From Gammaproteobacteria bacterium (lineage in GTDB: Bacteria; Gemmatimonadota; Gemmatimonadetes; Longimicrobiales; Gaopeijiaceae), in the NCBI GenBank assembly GCA_028820325.1, contig JAPPJO010000082.1:54885-118884 (forward strand): a stretch of 64,000 nt of DNA, given 5' to 3'. Below the pieces are notes generated by a model, which was given only the letters and a program-made list of their open reading frames with translations, was not told where the DNA came from and did not search any database. The translations under genes were made by a program, and so were the position numbers. The number at the start of each line of letters is the position of its first letter. Position 1 is the stretch's first letter. This document shows, in pieces, positions 63,922 through 64,000 of the stretch.

Positions 63922-64000
63922 ATGTCCGAGTCCGCCACCTACGTCGCCGTCGTGAAGGACGAGTGCGAGACCTGCCACCTGGCGGTGCCCGCCCTCGCCG
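63922..64000 (+). CDS. Thioredoxin-like protein, N-terminal part
   Basis: The first 26 residues of a gene cut by the window edge. The sequence VAVVKDECETCHLAVPAL carries a C-x-x-C motif directly after a beta strand, as in thioredoxin-like or AhpC/TSA-related proteins. It starts 12 bp after the antitoxin stop but has no clear ribosome-binding site. Too short for a firm call. Confidence 0.45.
   Translation, partial: MSESATYVAVVKDECETCHLAVPALA

Noticed and set aside
1..64000. CRISPR arrays, tRNA or rRNA genes, transposases and integrases
   Set aside because: No regularly spaced direct repeats, no T-loop-like sequences and no recognisable DDE, serine or tyrosine recombinase were seen; a covariance-model search would be needed to exclude RNA genes fully.

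Overview
This window is one contiguous, very GC-rich stretch (about two-thirds G+C by eye) of a bacterial chromosome. It is dense with genes on both strands, with short intergenic gaps and frequent 4-nt stop/start overlaps. A diderm outer membrane is implied by the end of a SusD/RagB-type protein, a TonB-dependent receptor, a DUF5916 barrel, another exported barrel-like protein and several lipoproteins. Together with DUF6526, DUF2723, a variant CcmH and many exported beta-propeller and PIG-L proteins, this fits Gemmatimonadota or a neighbouring phylum. The assignment is an inference from gene content; no rRNA, tRNA or universal marker gene was recognised.

Layout. 1-5.4 kb: end of a SusD-like gene, a beta-propeller lipoprotein, a DUF3311 plus sodium:solute symporter pair and two uncharacterised exported or membrane proteins. 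5.4-7.1 kb: a rearranged HigBA toxin-antitoxin locus in which higB points away from higA, then a winged-helix-like unknown. 7.1-11.8 kb: a three-gene operon for a 2-oxoacid:ferredoxin oxidoreductase with a GltD-like Fe-S flavoprotein. 12.1-18.2 kb: a divergent NRAMP-family transporter, a phospholipase D-type synthase, a mercaptopyruvate-type sulfurtransferase and a copper P-type ATPase. 18.1-21.6 kb: methyltransferase, DUF6526 and CcmH on the minus strand, two tandem metallo-beta-lactamase-fold genes on the plus strand. 21.6-24.2 kb: a DUF2723 membrane glycosyltransferase flanked by a 50-bp near-identical duplication of the dctM 3' end.

24.2-33.3 kb is a likely 2-hydroxyacid (glycolate-like) module: TRAP transporter DctPQM, an alanine/serine-glyoxylate aminotransferase, and divergently a 973-residue FAD/Fe-S glycolate/lactate-type dehydrogenase. 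The TRAP genes are split by about 1.8 kb carrying a VapBC pair and an AbiEii-like protein. 33.4-34.1 kb: a two-TM protein overlapped by a tiny proline-rich ORF. 34.2-42.2 kb: outer-membrane proteins around an ECF sigma/anti-sigma/TonB-receptor operon. 42.3-43.9 kb: glycosyltransferase 2, SRPBCC and DUF2007 proteins. 43.9-51.3 kb: a four-gene minus-strand operon (beta-propeller lipoprotein, PIG-L deacetylase, sodium symporter, family-4 glycosidase) that looks like a sugar import and breakdown unit. 51.5-54.6 kb: an AtoE-type transporter and an oligopeptide-type binding lipoprotein. 54.7-58.4 kb: a MacA-like adaptor with two MacB-type permeases but no ATPase. 58.5-59.4 kb: an ArsR regulator with a VOC protein and duplicated operators. 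59.4-64 kb: a membrane protein with an M15-like tail, an exported metallo-hydrolase, an AAA/DUF4143 ATPase, a second HigBA pair in normal order, and the start of a CxxC thioredoxin-like gene.

The most unusual signal is the first HigBA locus. A near-consensus promoter containing an inverted repeat (CGTAGC/GCTACG) points toward higA, but the toxin gene between them is reversed, so the promoter would produce higB antisense and higA sense RNA. The same half-sites recur in front of the normally ordered HigBA pair at the other end of the window.
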